Origin: CAVSBT01 sp964609465
GTDB taxonomy: Bacteria; Chloroflexota; Dehalococcoidia; DSTF01; JALHUB01
DNA length: 5,813 nucleotides
Direction of reading: 5' to 3'
Assembly: GCA_964609465.1 (NCBI GenBank)
Contig: CAZSSQ010000157.1
Location: 1 to 5,813 of the forward strand
The notes below the pieces were generated by a model. That model was not told where the DNA came from, did no database searches, and saw only the letters and a list, made by a program, of their open reading frames with translations. Below, in pieces: positions 4,825 to 5,813 of this stretch. Positions within the stretch are counted from its first letter, which is position 1; each line of letters opens with the position of its first letter. Made by a program: the position numbers and the translations under genes.

Positions 4825-5813
4825 CTCCTGATACAGCCGAAGACCTGCCGCTCTTTGGCTTCACCGTCCTCGAGCTGGGTGAGGGCGTCTCCGCCCCCTA
4901 CTGTGGCAAGCTCCTGGCCGACTACGGGGCGGACGTGATCAAGGTCGAGCCCCTGGAGGGCGACCCGGCCCGCCGCCGCGGCTCCTTCCCGGACAGCGCT
5001 ACGGGTGCCGGACTGCCCCACTCGGAGAAGAGCGCCCTCTTCCTCTACCTCAACACCAACAAGAAGGGCGTCACCCTGGACTTCTCGACCGCCAGCGGGG
5101 TGCGGCTCCTGCGCCGCCTGGTGGAGGAGGTAGACGTGCTGGTCGAGAACCAGCCGCCAGGGCGCTTGGAGGGGCTAGGCCTCTCCTTCCGGGAGCTGGC
5201 ACGGCTTAACCCCAGGCTACTCATGGTCTCGGTCAAGCCCTTCGGGGAAGGCCCCTATGGTCGCTGGAAGGCCACGAACCTCACCTCCTTCGCCTCCGGC
5301 GGCCAGATGTACCTCACCGGCGACCCCGACCGGGAGCCCCTCGTCAACGGCGGCTACCAGGCGGAGTACCAGGCGGGCCTGAACGCCTTCGCCGCCACCC
5401 TGGCGGCGCTGCTGGGGCTGGCGGTGATGGAGGTGGGCCAGCACATCGAAATCAGCGCCATGGAGTGCCAGGCTTGTGTCCTGGAGAACTACCTGCCCGA
5501 CTACGCCTACCGCCAGTCGGACGCCCCCGGCCGGCGGCCGGGCAACGTCGATTGCGTCCTTACCCTGGAGGAGGCGCTGGCCTCGCCGCAGATGATGGCC
5601 CGGCGCTACTTCCAGGAGGTGGACCACCCCGTGGCCGGTCGTTGGGTCTACCCCGGCCCGCCCTTTCGCCTGACCGGCGGCCCGGCCTCCGATGGCGGCT
5701 GGGGATGGCGGGCCGGCCGCGCCCCCCTCTTGGGCGAGCACAACGAGGACGTCTTCGGCGGGCTGCTGGGCCTGGAGCGGTCGGACCTGGTCCGGCTGCG
5801 GGCGGCCGGCGTG
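4821..5813 (+). CDS. CaiB/BaiF family III CoA-transferase-like protein, internally shortened, 3' end outside window
   Basis: 331 codons are visible without a stop. Family III CoA transferases move CoA between carboxylic acids through an Asp-linked acyl anhydride. The N-terminal large domain is intact: VLELGEGVSAPYCGKLLADYGADVIKVEP (16-44), the LNTNKKGVTLDF segment (77-88), and MVSVKPFGEGPY (135-146). The expected catalytic position reads GGYQAEYQAG (177-186), with E182 where CaiB and formyl-CoA transferase have Asp169. After GRRPGN (237-242) the protein jumps to VDCVLTLEEALASPQ (243-257) and the usual ending DHPVAGRWVYPGPPFRL and APLLGEHNEDV. Roughly 90 residues of the small domain, including the usual YPCKDGY-like motif, are missing compared with CaiB (about 405 aa). 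The ending resembles the family C-terminus, so the stop probably lies within a few codons. The start overlaps the previous stop by ATGA, with GAGG at 4813-4816. It may be a repurposed paralogue, an in-frame pseudogene or an assembly collapse. Confidence 0.85.
   Translation, partial: MTPDTAEDLPLFGFTVLELGEGVSAPYCGKLLADYGADVIKVEPLEGDPARRRGSFPDSATGAGLPHSEKSALFLYLNTNKKGVTLDFSTASGVRLLRRLVEEVDVLVENQPPGRLEGLGLSFRELARLNPRLLMVSVKPFGEGPYGRWKATNLTSFASGGQMYLTGDPDREPLVNGGYQAEYQAGLNAFAATLAALLGLAVMEVGQHIEISAMECQACVLENYLPDYAYRQSDAPGRRPGNVDCVLTLEEALASPQMMARRYFQEVDHPVAGRWVYPGPPFRLTGGPASDGGWGWRAGRAPLLGEHNEDVFGGLLGLERSDLVRLRAAGV

Noticed and set aside
5217..5741. 174-codon open frame on the minus strand opposite the CoA-transferase-like gene
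   Set aside because: Low-complexity shadow of the + strand coding sequence, which carries clear CaiB/BaiF motifs throughout.

Overview
The window is a GC-rich bacterial segment with strong G/C preference at third codon positions, and every convincing gene lies on the + strand. It looks like ordinary chromosomal metabolic DNA. There are no tRNA or rRNA genes, CRISPR arrays, transposases or phage genes. The GC-rich coding style, the mix of CoA-ester enzymes and a TTCCAAGTTCC-type intergenic repeat would fit a Chloroflexota (Dehalococcoidia/SAR202-like) or similar environmental lineage. That placement is a weak inference, since no marker gene is present.

Layout. Positions 45-284 hold a small, helical, highly charged protein of unknown function. 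A 71-base gap follows, with a palindromic, GTTCC-iterating repeat (291-346). Then come an enoyl-CoA hydratase/isomerase-family protein (356-1129), an acyl-CoA synthetase of the AMP-forming ANL superfamily (1168-2718) and a classical short-chain dehydrogenase/reductase (2744-3502). The gaps between these three are 38 and 25 bases. A 191-base gap without a convincing gene precedes a Gfo/Idh/MocA-family NAD(P)-dependent oxidoreductase (GTG start at 3694, ends 4824). This overlaps by ATGA a family III (CaiB/BaiF) CoA-transferase-like gene (4821 to beyond the window end).

How the genes may work together. A ligase that makes an acyl-CoA, a hydratase for the 2-enoyl-CoA, an SDR that could oxidise or reduce a hydroxy/keto intermediate, and a CoA transferase together suggest activation and beta-oxidation-like processing of a carboxylic acid. 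The Gfo/Idh/MocA enzyme suggests a hydroxylated, sugar-like or cyclitol-like substrate, or an unrelated side reaction. The true substrate cannot be read from sequence.

The most notable observation is that the CaiB/BaiF-like protein appears to lack roughly 90 internal residues. It passes directly from the GRRPGN segment that usually precedes the small domain to the VLTLEEALASPQ segment that usually follows it, and the frame stays open. It also has Glu (E182) where the family's catalytic Asp is expected. It is either a shortened, possibly repurposed paralogue, a decaying gene that happens to be in frame, or an assembly error.
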